A stretch of DNA of 6,714 nt from Sporomusa sp. (GTDB lineage Bacteria > Bacillota_C > Negativicutes > Sporomusales > Sporomusaceae). The notes beneath the pieces are model-generated. The model was not told the origin of the DNA and made no database searches. It saw only the letters and a program-made list of their open reading frames with translations. Shown here piece by piece: positions 6,343 to 6,714 of the stretch (positions are counted from its first letter, which is position 1; every line of letters begins with the position of its first letter). The stretch spans positions 1 to 6,714 of the forward strand of contig JAQSXM010000192.1 of NCBI GenBank assembly GCA_029256645.1, in the 5' to 3' direction. The translations under genes were made by a program, and so were the position numbers.

Positions 6343-6714
6343 GCTCCCCCTCCTCTTGTCTGTTCTGCTTTAATTTTTTCTCCAGGCGGCACAGTACATC
6401 TTGGGCCTGATATCCCAATAAATAGGCGTCAGATAATAGCTGTTCCAGTAAAGCGTCAAGCTGTTGCTCTTTCACCTCCGACTCAAAGACTTCCGGCAAT
6501 CCGCAGACAAAGGTTCCTCGTCCCTGATGAGTCGAGATAATTCCCGCTCTTTCCAGTTCGGAATAGGCTCGTGCCACCGTATTACTATTGATGCGAAGGT
6601 CTACTGCCAGTTGCCTTACTGTTGGCAGCTGCTTTCCCGTTGGATACGCGCCTTTGATAATCAAGCCTTTGAGGCCTTCTTGCAATTGAATATATAAGGG
6701 TACGCCGCTCTTAG
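6332..6714 (-). CDS. GntR-family transcriptional regulator, YtrA-like (5' end cut by window)
   Basis: A DNA-binding repressor-type regulator. The reading frame is open to the right edge: before the TTG at 6685 it continues in frame through residues KSGVPLYIQLQEG, the usual N-terminal lead of GntR/YtrA proteins. The TTG is therefore an internal Leu codon and the true start lies just beyond 6714. 126 codons are visible. Residues about 10-70 form the winged helix (LPTVRQLAVDL, then INSNTVARAYSELERAGI, then the wing QGRGTFV). Only about 55 residues follow, rich in Leu, Glu and Gln and helical. That is too short for a FadR, HutC or MocR effector domain and matches the small YtrA subfamily. Members usually repress their own operon from a promoter upstream of themselves, so this one probably controls the slipin-psr genes; the operator would lie outside the window. 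The stop overlaps the next gene by 11 bp. The family call is firm; the target and signal are inferred. Confidence 0.93.
   Translation of the reverse strand, partial: KSGVPLYIQLQEGLKGLIIKGAYPTGKQLPTVRQLAVDLRINSNTVARAYSELERAGIISTHQGRGTFVCGLPEVFESEVKEQQLDALLEQLLSDAYLLGYQAQDVLCRLEKKLKQNRQEEGEHED
6343..6356 (-). promoter_or_regulatory. Strong Shine-Dalgarno for the slipin gene, inside the regulator's last codons
   Basis: On the minus strand AGAGGAGGGGG ends a few bases before the ATG at 6342, with 6 nt between GGAGG and the start. It lies inside the codons for the Glu-rich tail (EEGEHED) of the GntR protein. The site supports the ATG at 6342 over the later Met codons 10 and 21 and suggests translational coupling of the two genes. 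Confidence 0.8.

Noticed and set aside
6332..6685. GntR gene starting at the TTG at 6685 (117 aa)
   Set aside because: The frame continues upstream through codons for KSGVPLYIQ, the standard family N-terminus, to the window edge. The TTG is an internal Leu codon.
1..6714. CRISPR array, tRNA, rRNA or insertion sequence
   Set aside because: No regularly spaced direct repeats, no cloverleaf or rRNA-like sequence, and no transposase frame or terminal inverted repeats were seen.

Overview
The window holds one tightly packed operon, read entirely on the minus strand (right to left). It encodes a membrane-bound molybdenum/tungsten oxidoreductase of the polysulfide/thiosulfate reductase (PsrABC/PhsABC) type, with a regulator and a stomatin-like protein at its head and a multi-cluster ferredoxin at its tail. 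AGGAGG-type ribosome sites, a YtrA-type GntR regulator and respiratory Mo-enzyme genes suggest an anaerobic, respiring or acetogenic Firmicute. A Negativicute related to Sporomusa or Pelosinus would fit, but that assignment is an inference from style, not from a database match.

Layout in transcription order: (1) GntR/YtrA-like regulator, 6714-6332, missing its first few codons at the window edge; (2) slipin/SPFH membrane protein, 6342-5401; (3) catalytic subunit PsrA-like, Tat-exported, 5398-3098; (4) four-cluster ferredoxin subunit PsrB-like, 3082-2513; (5) eight-helix NrfD/PsrC membrane subunit, 2513-1488; (6) soluble polyferredoxin with four Fe-S motifs and a C-terminal CxxC...CxxC knuckle, 1437-406. 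Genes 1/2 overlap by 11 bp, 2/3 are 2 bp apart, 3/4 are 15 bp apart, 4/5 share one base, and 5/6 are 50 bp apart. No internal terminator is visible, so the genes are probably co-transcribed from a promoter beyond position 6714.

Working model: PsrC exchanges electrons with the quinone pool, PsrB carries them through four [4Fe-4S] clusters, and PsrA reduces (or oxidises) a sulfur or other oxyanion compound outside the membrane. The cytoplasmic polyferredoxin may link the complex to the soluble redox pool or help in maturation. The slipin may organise the complex in the membrane. The true substrate cannot be read from the sequence.

The 405 bp left of the operon have no convincing protein gene, but positions 234-393 are highly structured. 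On the minus strand there is a strong intrinsic terminator (300-263). On the plus strand the same bases look like a complete small-RNA gene: promoter at 234-262, three hairpins, and an intrinsic terminator at 348-392. This layout, and the sequence as I remember it, resembles the antisense RNA and 3' region of Firmicute type I toxin-antitoxin loci (TxpA/RatA and holin-like toxins). Here, however, the usual toxin reading frame is replaced by the 3' end of the polyferredoxin gene. It is the least explained part of the window.
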